Shown here in pieces: positions 8,675 to 15,282 of a stretch of DNA of 51,572 nt (within the stretch, counting starts at the first letter, position 1; the number at the start of each line of letters is the position of its first letter). Below the pieces are notes generated by a model that saw only the letters and a program-made list of their open reading frames with translations, did not search any database and was not told where the DNA came from. Source of the stretch: GW2011-AR15 sp964512765 (GTDB taxonomy: Archaea > Nanobdellota > Nanobdellia > Woesearchaeales > GW2011-AR15); the NCBI GenBank assembly GCA_964512765.1, contig CAZEKF010000013.1, positions 1 to 51,572 of the forward strand. Reading direction: 5' to 3'. The position numbers were made by a program, and so were the translations under genes.

Positions 8675-8881
8675 TTATTGTTCACCCATTTGTTCCAATG
8701 CTTTTTCTCTGTAAAATTTTGCAGCTTCATAGTGAAGTTTTGATTCTTCCTCGTCACCAATTAAATAGTACTTTTCACCTAACCTGTGATACCTACGCGC
8801 CCGTCTCATATTATTCCCAGGACTATCCCTTAACCAAAAATAAAGAAATAAACAAACAATGAATATAACAACTGCTCCCAC
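8675..8881 (-). CDS. small single-pass membrane protein with TPR-like helices
   Basis: A 68-residue protein. An N-terminal membrane segment (MGAVVIFIVCLFLYFWL) is followed by an Arg-rich stop-transfer and one helical hairpin (RRARRYHRLGEKYYLIGDEEE, then LHYEAAKFYREKALEQMGEQ) that resembles a TPR or MIT-type unit. The start is a GTG. It is the first gene of an operon with two P-loop ATPases, and it could be the membrane anchor or adaptor for them. That role is inferred from gene order only. Confidence 0.65.
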   Translation of the reverse strand: MGAVVIFIVCLFLYFWLRDSPGNNMRRARRYHRLGEKYYLIGDEEESKLHYEAAKFYREKALEQMGEQ

Positions 8882-8992
8882 GATATATAATATTTTAATT
8901 TTACATCCCCACCTATATAGATTTTTATGTAAGTACTTTAAAATAGTAAGAATATTTAAGTGTTTCTATTGAAATTTTATGTTGAGAAAATA

Positions 8993-9142
8993 TATGGGCC
9001 CGCACCGACCAAGCCTTTTACAAAAAGCACGAAAAAATGCTTTGCATTTTTGGTGCACCGAAAAGCTATGCTTTTCTCGTGCCTTGAGGGAAAAGAGATT
9101 AAGGACTACATTAACTGCGTTAAGTAGTCCGAATAAGAATGT
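8993..9142 (-). repeat. structured element downstream of tRNA-Val(GAC), ending in a copy of the tRNA 3' end
   Basis: Read on the minus strand directly after the tRNA. It contains a 12-bp hairpin (GGACTAC/GTAGTCC extended by TTAAC/GTTAA), the block TTTCCCTCAAGGC (9081-9093), and a stem GCACG/CGTGC that encloses two perfect small hairpins (GAAAAGC/GCTTTTC and AAAATGC/GCATTTT). The block AAAGGCTTGGT (9008-9018) follows, and finally GCGGGCCCATA (8993-9003), identical to the tRNA 3' end at 9143-9153. The two blocks and the terminal duplication recur after the other tRNA-Val gene (33721-33815). Confidence 0.7.
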
Positions 9143-9144
9143 AT

Positions 9145-9263
9145 GGGCCCGCTGTGATTTGAACACAGGATCCTCCGCATGTTGAAAAAAGATGCTTTAC
9201 TAAAAAAATAAAGCAAGCTTCATTAGTCAAGCGGATGTCATAGCCGGGCTAGACCACGGGCCC
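9145..9263 (-). tRNA. tRNA-Val (GAC) with anticodon-loop intron
   Basis: The acceptor stem is GGGCCCG/CGGGCCC with discriminator A and no encoded CCA. The D arm is GTC/GAC around a GG-containing loop. The anticodon stem is TCCGC/GCGGA with loop TTGAC, then an insertion of about 45 nt. The T arm is CTGTG TTCAAAT CACAG. TTGA in the loop can pair with TCAA at the 3' end of the insertion, leaving 3-nt bulges CTA and CAT on either side: the bulge-helix-bulge cut by archaeal splicing endonuclease. The cut is after position 36 or 37. Inside the intron GCTTTA pairs with TAAAGC. Confidence 0.88.
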
Positions 9264-9289
9264 TTGCCTCATAGGAATAAAATAATTTA

Positions 9290-9730
9290 TTATAAAAGTT
9301 TCTCTTTTAAGACTATGTTAATACATTCTAATGCACCAGGGATTAAATGAAGATTAAGTGCTTCCTCTGGCACAATCCATTTGTATTCACTTGCTTCATC
9401 TAGGTTTAAAACAATTTCTGGTTCTACTTTTAGTTCTATTTTGAACATATAATGAACAAAATCATAATCAGAGTATTTCACATAAACTTTTTTTAGAAAA
9501 ACAAGATCTGATGCATCAACATTTAAATTAACTTCTTCTTGAAATTCTCTAACCATTGCCTGTTCTGGTGTTTCATTTTCATCAATTTTGCCTGCAACTA
9601 ATGCCCAAGTGTTTCCTTCAGGCTCATTTTCATGTCTTAATAAAAACAAAACTTTACCTTTATACTGAAGAAAACAACTAACAGAACCAAAGATTGGGTT
9701 GAAGTTCTCAGGTTGTTGTTCGTAGATCAT
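9290..9730 (-). CDS. Nudix hydrolase
   Basis: A 146-residue Nudix-fold protein. The Nudix box is GKIDENETPEQAMVREFQEE, fitting G-x5-E-x7-R-E-x2-E-E, so it should hydrolyse a nucleoside-diphosphate-linked substrate with Mg2+. The upstream strand (WALVAGKI) and the later SEYKWIVPEEA are typical. The substrate cannot be told from sequence; house-cleaning of damaged nucleotides is the usual role. It lies between tRNA-Val(GAC) and the DUF2000 gene, all on the minus strand. Confidence 0.9.
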   Translation of the reverse strand: MIYEQQPENFNPIFGSVSCFLQYKGKVLFLLRHENEPEGNTWALVAGKIDENETPEQAMVREFQEEVNLNVDASDLVFLKKVYVKYSDYDFVHYMFKIELKVEPEIVLNLDEASEYKWIVPEEALNLHLIPGALECINIVLKEKLL

Positions 9731-9765
9731 AAAAAGAATGAAAAAATTAAACTAAAAAAATTTAT

Positions 9766-10179
9766 CTATTTCCACAGTGAGAACTTTTTTGTTATCTCAG
9801 ATACTTTGTTCCAGTCACCAAACAATACAATACCGTAATATTCCATGTCTTCTTCTTTTGTTTGAGCAGATCTCTCTATCTGTTCCTTGAATGTGCCAAT
9901 AGTCATTGTTTGAGTAAAATTTACGTGCTGAATGTCATTTTCGATTGCTGCTTTTCTAACATTTCTTATCTTATTTGAGTTTGCTCTTAGGACAATAAAC
10001 GGCATCTCAGACACATTACTGTGATCTCCATCATCTGCATCTTTGTAATTTGTTAGTCTGCACTTCTCTTTATTTTCAACACTTGCGCCCAGACCAAAAC
10101 TCATATGAGCAAGAGCATTCATTAGTACACCAATTTCAACATTCTTATTTAACACAGCCACTAGTTTGTTTTCAAACAT
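9766..10179 (-). CDS. DUF2000 family protein (peptidyl-tRNA hydrolase 2-like fold)
   Basis: A 137-residue protein. It starts FENKLVAVLNKNVEIGVLMNALAHMSFGLGA, the typical opening of DUF2000. The family shares the fold of archaeal and eukaryotic peptidyl-tRNA hydrolase 2, but its activity is not established. A GGTGAT ribosome site precedes the ATG. It lies downstream of the Bat-type regulator and upstream of the Nudix gene on the same strand. Confidence 0.75.
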   Translation of the reverse strand: MFENKLVAVLNKNVEIGVLMNALAHMSFGLGASVENKEKCRLTNYKDADDGDHSNVSEMPFIVLRANSNKIRNVRKAAIENDIQHVNFTQTMTIGTFKEQIERSAQTKEEDMEYYGIVLFGDWNKVSEITKKFSLWK

Positions 10180-10230
10180 TTTAAATCACCGAATTAGAAG
10201 TAAGTTACTTATATTTATATATTGAGTAGA

Positions 10231-10863
10231 CTATGGTCTATATTCATTTAGTATTTTATTCTCAGCTTTCCTTAGATGAGATAGAAAAACTGTTTTCGGC
10301 ATCTTAAGTATTTCAGCAATTTCTGTTGCAGATTTTTTCCTTGGCCATGAAAAATAACCAAAATACTTTGCATACATCATAGCTTGTCGTTGTTTTTGGG
10401 TTAAATTAGCTTTTAGATCATCTTGTTTTAGATAATCAATATGAACTTCATTTTCTTCTTTAAGAAGATTATATGCTTTTGTTAGGTTTGCCCTGTCTGC
10501 TGTTCCAATTGTCCATATCTCATATTTATTTTCAAATTTCGTAGGAGCTATTGGGAAACAATTGTTTTTAAAAAACATGTTTGAAAAACTTGGATGTTTT
10601 GGATTGTCTTTAGTAATTGTTCTGATGTATATTTCACTATTTGATCTACTCAATTCTTCACACGTCTTTACATCTTTTCTCTTATTGTAATAATCTAATA
10701 TCTTATCAAAAAATCTGTTATCACCAACAGCTTTGACAATATGTGCAACACAACTATCAACCCATCTAACATCAATAGAAAAAAATTCTAGTTTTGGAAA
10801 TTTTAGACTAATATCAGAACCCCAGCAACCAATATGGTATACCTTCAGTATAGCTTTGTGCAT
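10231..10863 (-). CDS. Bat-type (bacterio-opsin activator family) HTH regulator
   Basis: A 210-residue regulator. The C-terminal ~55 residues (LTQKQRQAMMYAKYFGYFSW, then ATEIAEILKMPKTVFLSHLRKAENKI) match the HTH_10 domain of archaeal bacterio-opsin-activator regulators. The N-terminal ~140 residues resemble the ligand- or partner-binding region of such proteins and contain several cysteines. A TATA-like AAATATTTAAC (10886-10896, minus strand) lies about 28 bp before the ATG, fitting leaderless initiation. A CACTGGACA motif lies just upstream of that TATA box and recurs across the divergent region, so this protein is a candidate to bind the motif and control itself and its neighbours. Confidence 0.8.
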   Translation of the reverse strand: MHKAILKVYHIGCWGSDISLKFPKLEFFSIDVRWVDSCVAHIVKAVGDNRFFDKILDYYNKRKDVKTCEELSRSNSEIYIRTITKDNPKHPSFSNMFFKNNCFPIAPTKFENKYEIWTIGTADRANLTKAYNLLKEENEVHIDYLKQDDLKANLTQKQRQAMMYAKYFGYFSWPRKKSATEIAEILKMPKTVFLSHLRKAENKILNEYRP

Positions 10864-10885
10864 ATTATTTTTTCATATGTTAAAG

Positions 10886-11097
10886 GTTAAATATTTTTCT
10901 ATGTCCCACTGGACACCTTGTTTTTCAGTGTTTGTCCTCTGAAAAACTATTAAAAAGAACCACTGGACAAATCCTCACTAACGTTCGGAAAGTCCATTGA
11001 CCCACTGGACACATAAAAAAACATGTTTAGTCGTCTAAGAAATAATTAGAAATGGGTCACTGGACACACTGGACATTCTTGTGTGAGGTATTTAAAT
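10886..11097. promoter_or_regulatory. divergent promoter region with five CACTGGACA repeats
   Basis: CACTGGACA occurs five times on the plus strand: 10907-10915, 10961-10969, 11003-11011, 11058-11066 and 11067-11075. The region separates the Bat-type regulator (minus) from the small gene at 11213 (plus). The copy nearest each TATA box (AAATATTTAAC at 10896-10886 on the minus strand; TATTTAAAT at 11089-11097 on the plus strand) ends about 10-14 bp from it. This position suits an archaeal activator that recruits TFB/TBP. The last two copies are tandem with no spacer. Confidence 0.65.
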
Positions 11098-11212
11098 GAA
11101 ATCAACAATTAAACTAAATAGAGGTGATTTACAAAATGATGCAAGAAGACCAGAATTATATCAAAACATTGTTTTACAACCAAATAAAAAATTTAACAAG
11201 GAGGTGTTTAAT

Positions 11213-11344
11213 ATGAAGTTTCATGACTTGATAAAAGAAATTGAAGACGACATTTACAATGAAGAGGGTGTTGCAAGCTACGAGGAAGATGATGTTATTA
11301 ATTCAGCAGAAGCAGGGTTCATGATAGGTTATTTAAGTGCATAG
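11213..11344 (+). CDS. 43-residue acidic small protein
   Basis: The protein begins MKFHDLIKEIEDDIYNEEG and is strongly acidic. I start at 11213 because a strong ribosome site (AAGGAGGTG, 11198-11206) precedes that ATG. An in-frame ATG at 11096 overlaps the TATA box (TATTTAAAT, 11089-11097), so it cannot be transcribed from that promoter; it would give 82 residues. The resulting leader is roughly 95 nt. I do not recognise the family. Its promoter is nearly identical to the one upstream of the LAGLIDADG gene at 29805-30779. Confidence 0.55.
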   Translation: MKFHDLIKEIEDDIYNEEGVASYEEDDVINSAEAGFMIGYLSA

Positions 11345-11353
11345 AAACATTAG

Positions 11354-11384
11354 TTTTAAATACTAAGTAAGATTTGTCTTACTT
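11354..11384 (+). promoter_or_regulatory. promoter and operator-like inverted repeat of the toxin-antitoxin operon
   Basis: A TATA-like TTTTAAATA (11354-11362) is followed at once by a perfect inverted repeat AAGTAAGA-TTTG-TCTTACTT (11365-11384). The repeat covers the expected transcription start. Antitoxins of the AbrB class usually bind such palindromes to repress their own operon, so this is the likely operator. Confidence 0.6.
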
Positions 11385-11409
11385 GGTGATTAATGTGGTT
11401 GAATTTGGA

Positions 11410-11664
11410 ATGACTAAAATGAGTACAAAAGGACAAATTGTAATTCCTATTGAAATGAGAAAAGAGTTCGCAGTAGGTGAGAAATTATTAGTGTTAAAAA
11501 GTGATAATAAATTAATTATCAAAAAAGCGTCTGAGATGGATGAACAGTTAAAAGAAGATCTAGAATTTGCTAGAAGAACTGAAGAAGCATACAAAGAAAT
11601 TGATGAGGGGAAAGGAATTTCCATGGATTTTGACGATTTTATGGAAGAAATTAAAAAATGGTAA
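11410..11664 (+). CDS. AbrB/SpoVT-family antitoxin
   Basis: The N-terminus (MTKMSTKGQIVIPIEMRKEF) is a textbook swapped-hairpin AbrB domain with STKGQIVIPxxxR. It is followed by an acidic helical tail (LEFARRTEEAYKEIDEGKG) that would wrap and neutralise the toxin. I start at ATG 11410; a GTG at 11395 and a TTG at 11374 are in frame, but the TTG lies inside the operator palindrome. The 3' end overlaps the toxin gene by 7 nt, so translation is coupled. Role: bind and block the RelE-like toxin and repress the operon. Confidence 0.85.
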   Translation: MTKMSTKGQIVIPIEMRKEFAVGEKLLVLKSDNKLIIKKASEMDEQLKEDLEFARRTEEAYKEIDEGKGISMDFDDFMEEIKKW

Positions 11665-11906
11665 ACTTAGTTTATGCTCCGAGATTTAAAAAACATTTTT
11701 CAAAAATTAAAGACCTTTCATTGAAAAGCATTTTACTGAAGCAAATAAGGAAAATTAAGCATAATCCGACAATCGGCAAACCTCTTCGATACTCCAGGAA
11801 AAGCACAAGAGAACTATATTTAAAGCCGTTTAGAATATCTTATTCATATAATCCAAGTAATAATGAAGTTTATATGCTTGATGTTTATCACAAAGATCAA
11901 CAATAG
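11658..11906 (+). CDS. RelE/ParE-superfamily toxin
   Basis: An 82-residue basic protein with the compact RelE/ParE layout: an opening beta strand (LVYAPRFKKHFSKI), two helices, then KPLRYSRKSTRELYLKPFRISYSY and a final strand (NEVYMLDVYHKDQ) ending in His-Lys. The terminal (D/E)xxHK pattern is usual for RelE-type ribosome-dependent mRNases, but a ParE-like target cannot be excluded. It overlaps the AbrB antitoxin gene by 7 nt, the normal order for a type II module. Confidence 0.85.
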   Translation: MVNLVYAPRFKKHFSKIKDLSLKSILLKQIRKIKHNPTIGKPLRYSRKSTRELYLKPFRISYSYNPSNNEVYMLDVYHKDQQ

Positions 11907-11938
11907 ATATTTATATTTCAGAGCACTTCTTATGAATT

Positions 11939-12499
11939 ATGCAAATCCTTAAAAAAGACGAGTTCATGTTACAGAAAGATAGGTTCATAAGAGAAGTAAT
12001 CAAAGGCAAGATTTTCATCTACCCAACAGATACAATATATGGCATTGGGTGTAATGCTGAGATTAACGAGTCAGTTAAAAAAATCAGGGAATTAAAAGCA
12101 AGGCCAGATAATCCTTTTTCAGTTATAGCTCCGAGTAATGAATGGATTTTGAAAAATTGTGTAATAAACAAAAATGAACTTAATAAACTACCGGGACCTT
12201 ACACTTTAATATTAAACTTAAAAACTAAAGCAGTTTCAAAACAAGTAAACCCTGGGTTAAACTCTTTAGGAGTTAGAATTCCTAATAACTGGTTCACTGA
12301 AATTATTAAAGAAGCTAATGTTCCGTTTGTAACAACATCTGTAAACAAAGCAGGTGAACAGTACATGACTTCTTTAGAAAATTTAAACCAAAATATTAAA
12401 GAACAAGTAGACTATATTGTGTATGAAGGACTCAAACAAGGTAATCCTTCAACAATCTTAGATTTTACTAAAACTGATGTAGAGGTTAAAGAAAGATGA
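11939..12499 (+). CDS. threonylcarbamoyl-AMP synthase (TsaC/Sua5, YrdC domain)
   Basis: A 186-residue YrdC-domain protein without the C-terminal Sua5 domain, so closest to the short TsaC form. The hallmarks are FIYPTDTIYGIGC, KIRELKARPDNPF, LPGPYTLIL, TTSVNKAGE and PSTILDF. It makes threonylcarbamoyl-AMP from Thr, bicarbonate and ATP for the t6A37 modification of ANN-reading tRNAs; the transfer step by Kae1/KEOPS is not in the window. It overlaps the following phosphoesterase gene by 4 nt. Confidence 0.92.
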   Translation: MQILKKDEFMLQKDRFIREVIKGKIFIYPTDTIYGIGCNAEINESVKKIRELKARPDNPFSVIAPSNEWILKNCVINKNELNKLPGPYTLILNLKTKAVSKQVNPGLNSLGVRIPNNWFTEIIKEANVPFVTTSVNKAGEQYMTSLENLNQNIKEQVDYIVYEGLKQGNPSTILDFTKTDVEVKER

Positions 12500-13101
12500 A
12501 AATCCTAGCTGCTGGTGACATACACGGTGATATGAACTTAGCAAATAAACTTGCTAAGAAAGCTGAAAAAGAAAAAGTTGACCTAGTAATATTATGCGGT
12601 GATTTAACATACGCCGAACAAAGCACAGATAATATTATTGGACCGTTTGTTAAGAAAAAGAAAAAAGTTTTAATCATACCTGGAAATCATGAAACAGTTG
12701 CAACTGCTGACTTTTTAGCAGAATTGTATAGCATTAAAAACCTTCATGGATATTCTGTTAAATATGAAGATGTTGGAATATTTGGTTGCGGCGGTGCTAA
12801 CATTGGACCAATATCCAGCTTGACTGAAAAAGAAATTTTTGATCTTTTGAAACAAGGTCATGATAAAGTTAAATATCTTAAGAAAAAAATATTAGTTAGC
12901 CATGTCCATCCTAGTGAAACAAAAATGGAAAAACTATCAGATTTTGTACCAGGTAGCCCAGGTTTGAAAAAAGCAATTGATAAATTCAAGCCAGATGTTG
13001 TTTTTTGTAGCCATGTACATGAAGCTGAAGGACTTGAAGAAAAAATTGGTAAATCAAAAATTATTAATGTAGGAAGACACGGTAAAATAATTGATATCTA
13101 G
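12496..13101 (+). CDS. calcineurin-like metallophosphoesterase
   Basis: A 201-residue phosphoesterase with all the dinuclear-metal motifs: GDIHGD (D8, H10), CGDLT (D36), PGNHE (N64, H65), ILVSHVHP and VFCSHVHEAEG. The small size and the final SHVHE-INVGR pattern place it with archaeal MJ0936/YfcE-like or 'predicted phosphoesterase' groups. The substrate is unknown; cyclic nucleotide or phosphodiester hydrolysis is typical. It starts inside the stop codon of the TsaC gene (4-nt overlap). Confidence 0.9.
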   Translation: MKILAAGDIHGDMNLANKLAKKAEKEKVDLVILCGDLTYAEQSTDNIIGPFVKKKKKVLIIPGNHETVATADFLAELYSIKNLHGYSVKYEDVGIFGCGGANIGPISSLTEKEIFDLLKQGHDKVKYLKKKILVSHVHPSETKMEKLSDFVPGSPGLKKAIDKFKPDVVFCSHVHEAEGLEEKIGKSKIINVGRHGKIIDI

Positions 13102-13112
13102 AAAGAGGGTTT

Positions 13113-13132
13113 TTAAGGGGTTTTCCCCTTAA
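13113..13132 (+). terminator. hairpin between phosphoesterase and Mtq2-kinase genes
   Basis: TTAAGGGG-TTTT-CCCCTTAA, a perfect 8-bp stem with a 4-nt loop, lies 12 bp after the phosphoesterase stop codon and 14 bp before the next ATG. It is a candidate terminator or processing site, though no long T-run follows. Confidence 0.4.
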
Positions 13133-13145
13133 TAAATAATAATAA

Positions 13146-14306
13146 ATGCATAATACAGCATACGAGCCAAGGGAAGATTCTTATTTACTTCAAAAATACG
13201 TTGAAAAATATTCTAAAGGTAATGTGCTAGATATTGGTACAGGGACAGGCATCCAGGCAATAACTGCTTCTAAAAAAGCTGATGAAGTAATTGCATCAGA
13301 CATTAACCAAAAAGCATTAGAAGATGCACAGTTAAACATTGAAATTGAAAAATCAAAGAATATAACTCTCATTAAATCAAATTTGTTCAATAAAATACCT
13401 AAACAAAAGTTTGACTTAATTATATTTAACCCGCCATATTTGCCTGAAGAAAAAAATATTGAAGATCCAGCACTGTTCTCAGCAAAACGAGGTACAGAAA
13501 CCACTACTAAATTTCTTAACACTATAACTGATTTTTTGAAACCAGATGGAATAATATTATTAATTAGTTCATCATTAGCTAACCAGAATAATATTCTTGA
13601 AACAATAAAAAATAATTTATTAGTTAGTGAAGTTTTAGAAACACAGCACATATTTTTTGAAGATATTATTTTATATAAACTAGAAAAATCAGATCTGCTT
13701 AACAAACTGCCTAATATTAAAAATCCTAAACTCTTTGCAAGAGGTAAACGCGGAGTTATTATCAAAGCAAAGTATAAGAAAAAATCAGTTTCAATTAAAG
13801 TAAAAAAACAAAGTAGTACTGCTTTTGGAACAATACGAATTGAAGCAAAGTTTTTAGAACTTCTTAACAAACATAACATCGGACCTAAGTTAGTAATGTA
13901 CAAAGAACATTTTTTGATGTACGAATTTGTTGAAGGCATTTTTATTCAAGAATTCTTAGAAAAAAATACTAAAAAAGACATTTTGATTGTTATAAAAAAA
14001 GTTTTTGATCAAATGTATACAATGGACCAGTTAGGAATTAACAAGTTTGAAATGCATCGGCCGTTGAAACATATTTTAATCAAACATAATAACCCAGTAT
14101 TAATTGACTTTGAACGATGTAGATATACTGAAGAACCTAAGAACGTCACACAGTTTTGTGACTTTTTAATAGGAGAAGATGTTACAAAACTATTAAACAA
14201 TAAAAATATAAAGATTGATAAAGAAAAAATAATTGAGCTAGCTAAAAAATATAAAAAAAGTTACAGTTTAAAAGATTATAATAATATATTGAGGATATTA
14301 AAATGA
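13146..14306 (+). CDS. fusion of HemK/Mtq2-type methyltransferase and kinase-like domain
   Basis: Residues 1-185 are a HemK2/Mtq2-like SAM methyltransferase: EPREDSYLL, VLDIGTGTGIQ (28-38) and NPPY (95-98), the signature for methylating glutamine amide nitrogen, normally in release factor aRF1. Residues 195-386 resemble the archaeal predicted Ser/Thr kinase family COG2112: K218 in a beta strand, a hinge LMYEFVEG, then MHRPLKHILI and PVLIDFERC (D321). In the MHRPLKH loop the HRD Asp is replaced by Pro, so catalysis may be weak or unusual. It overlaps the MGMT gene by 4 nt. Confidence 0.82.
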   Translation: MHNTAYEPREDSYLLQKYVEKYSKGNVLDIGTGTGIQAITASKKADEVIASDINQKALEDAQLNIEIEKSKNITLIKSNLFNKIPKQKFDLIIFNPPYLPEEKNIEDPALFSAKRGTETTTKFLNTITDFLKPDGIILLISSSLANQNNILETIKNNLLVSEVLETQHIFFEDIILYKLEKSDLLNKLPNIKNPKLFARGKRGVIIKAKYKKKSVSIKVKKQSSTAFGTIRIEAKFLELLNKHNIGPKLVMYKEHFLMYEFVEGIFIQEFLEKNTKKDILIVIKKVFDQMYTMDQLGINKFEMHRPLKHILIKHNNPVLIDFERCRYTEEPKNVTQFCDFLIGEDVTKLLNNKNIKIDKEKIIELAKKYKKSYSLKDYNNILRILK

Positions 14307-14617
14307 GTTTTTCTGAAAAAACATACAGATTATTAAAAAATGTTCCTAGAGGTAAAGTTACAACGTACAAAGAACTTGCACATGCATTGAACACTAAAGC
14401 GTATCAAGCAATTGGCCAGGCAATGCGTAATAATCCCAATGCTCCAATAATTCCATGTCATAGATGTGTTTCATCAAACGGAACCATAGGAGGTTTTTCA
14501 GGTAAAACTTCTGGCAAAAAAATTCAAGAAAAAATTGCATTGTTAAAAAAAGAAGGTGTTGAAGTTAAAGATAAAAAAATAAAAAAATTTAACAAAGTAT
14601 TATATTTTTTCTCTTAA
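14303..14617 (+). CDS. methylated-DNA-protein cysteine methyltransferase (C-terminal domain form)
   Basis: A 104-residue protein covering the DNA-binding and active-site domain of MGMT/Ogt. VPRGKVTTYKELA opens the winged helix; the active-site PCHR is intact at 51-54 with acceptor C52, followed by GGFSGKTSGKKIQEKIALLKKEGV. With cysteine present it should transfer alkyl groups from O6-alkylguanine and be consumed; tryptophan at this place would have made it an alkyltransferase-like protein. The N-terminal domain of longer homologues is absent. It overlaps the upstream gene by 4 nt. Confidence 0.92.
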   Translation: MSFSEKTYRLLKNVPRGKVTTYKELAHALNTKAYQAIGQAMRNNPNAPIIPCHRCVSSNGTIGGFSGKTSGKKIQEKIALLKKEGVEVKDKKIKKFNKVLYFFS

Positions 14618-14681
14618 ATTACTATCTGTAAGTAGTAAATTATAGAAATATTTTTATATTATAACATTAACTTTCTAAAAA

Positions 14682-15266
14682 ATGGCAGTTAGAAGTAGTA
14701 TTTTTATTATTGATGCTATGGAAGTTTATTTTAGGAGAGAAGGTATTCTTGACAATCCTCACATGGTAGATTCTATTGTTGAATTGCTTGGATATAAATA
14801 TAGAACAAAACCCTATGTTTTTCTTCTTGAAAAATGGGATAATATGGAACTATTACTATCAGGAGAAGCAAATCCTCATGGAAAAACACATCCTAGAATA
14901 ATCACTGCTCTAAAAGAAAATGGCTATGAATGGCAAACTTTTCCAAAAACAACCCAATCAGGTTTCGCTGGAACAAATCTTAGAAATAGAATGATTGAAT
15001 TAGATATTACTGAAAAAGTAGCAATGGTTGGAACTGAATGGCATGAGTGTGTATATAGTAATACATATGACGCAATAACTGGTGGACTTGAAAGACAAAA
15101 CCTAGGGGATTTTTCAATTCCAGTATTTAATGTAAGAACATGTTGGCATGCATGTGCTAGTCTTGATCATCCATTAGGTAAATTTGCTGTTAGTCACGAT
15201 GAATACATGAGAAAACTTGCATTATCGAGTGTGTCTGACCTTGCCAAATGGTTAGATTATAAATAA
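14682..15266 (+). CDS. isochorismatase-like cysteine hydrolase
   Basis: A 194-residue protein with the layout of the isochorismatase/nicotinamidase superfamily: Asp near the start (FIIDAMEVYF, D11), Lys in FPKTTQSGFAGTNL (K89), and a nucleophile-like Cys in GTEWHECVYSNTYDA (C123), where the family has G(x)xxxxCVxxTxxDA. The D-K-C triad is therefore plausible. The extra tryptophans and histidines (CWHACASLDHP) differ from well-known members and the substrate is not evident. The family assignment is by motif only. Confidence 0.65.
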   Translation: MAVRSSIFIIDAMEVYFRREGILDNPHMVDSIVELLGYKYRTKPYVFLLEKWDNMELLLSGEANPHGKTHPRIITALKENGYEWQTFPKTTQSGFAGTNLRNRMIELDITEKVAMVGTEWHECVYSNTYDAITGGLERQNLGDFSIPVFNVRTCWHACASLDHPLGKFAVSHDEYMRKLALSSVSDLAKWLDYK

Positions 15267-15282
15267 AAGAATATTAAAAAAT

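Noticed and set aside
8979..9185. 68-codon open frame across the tRNA-Val(GAC) 3' region
   Set aside because: It crosses the tRNA gene and the structured element, with hairpins rather than codon structure; no ribosome site.
10907..11075. CRISPR array
   Set aside because: The repeats are only 9 bp, the spacing is irregular and the sites lie at fixed distances from TATA boxes, so they are operator sites rather than CRISPR repeats.
11096..11212. Earlier in-frame start for the small acidic protein at 11213
   Set aside because: The ATG overlaps the TATA box, so it cannot be transcribed from that promoter; a strong ribosome site marks 11213.
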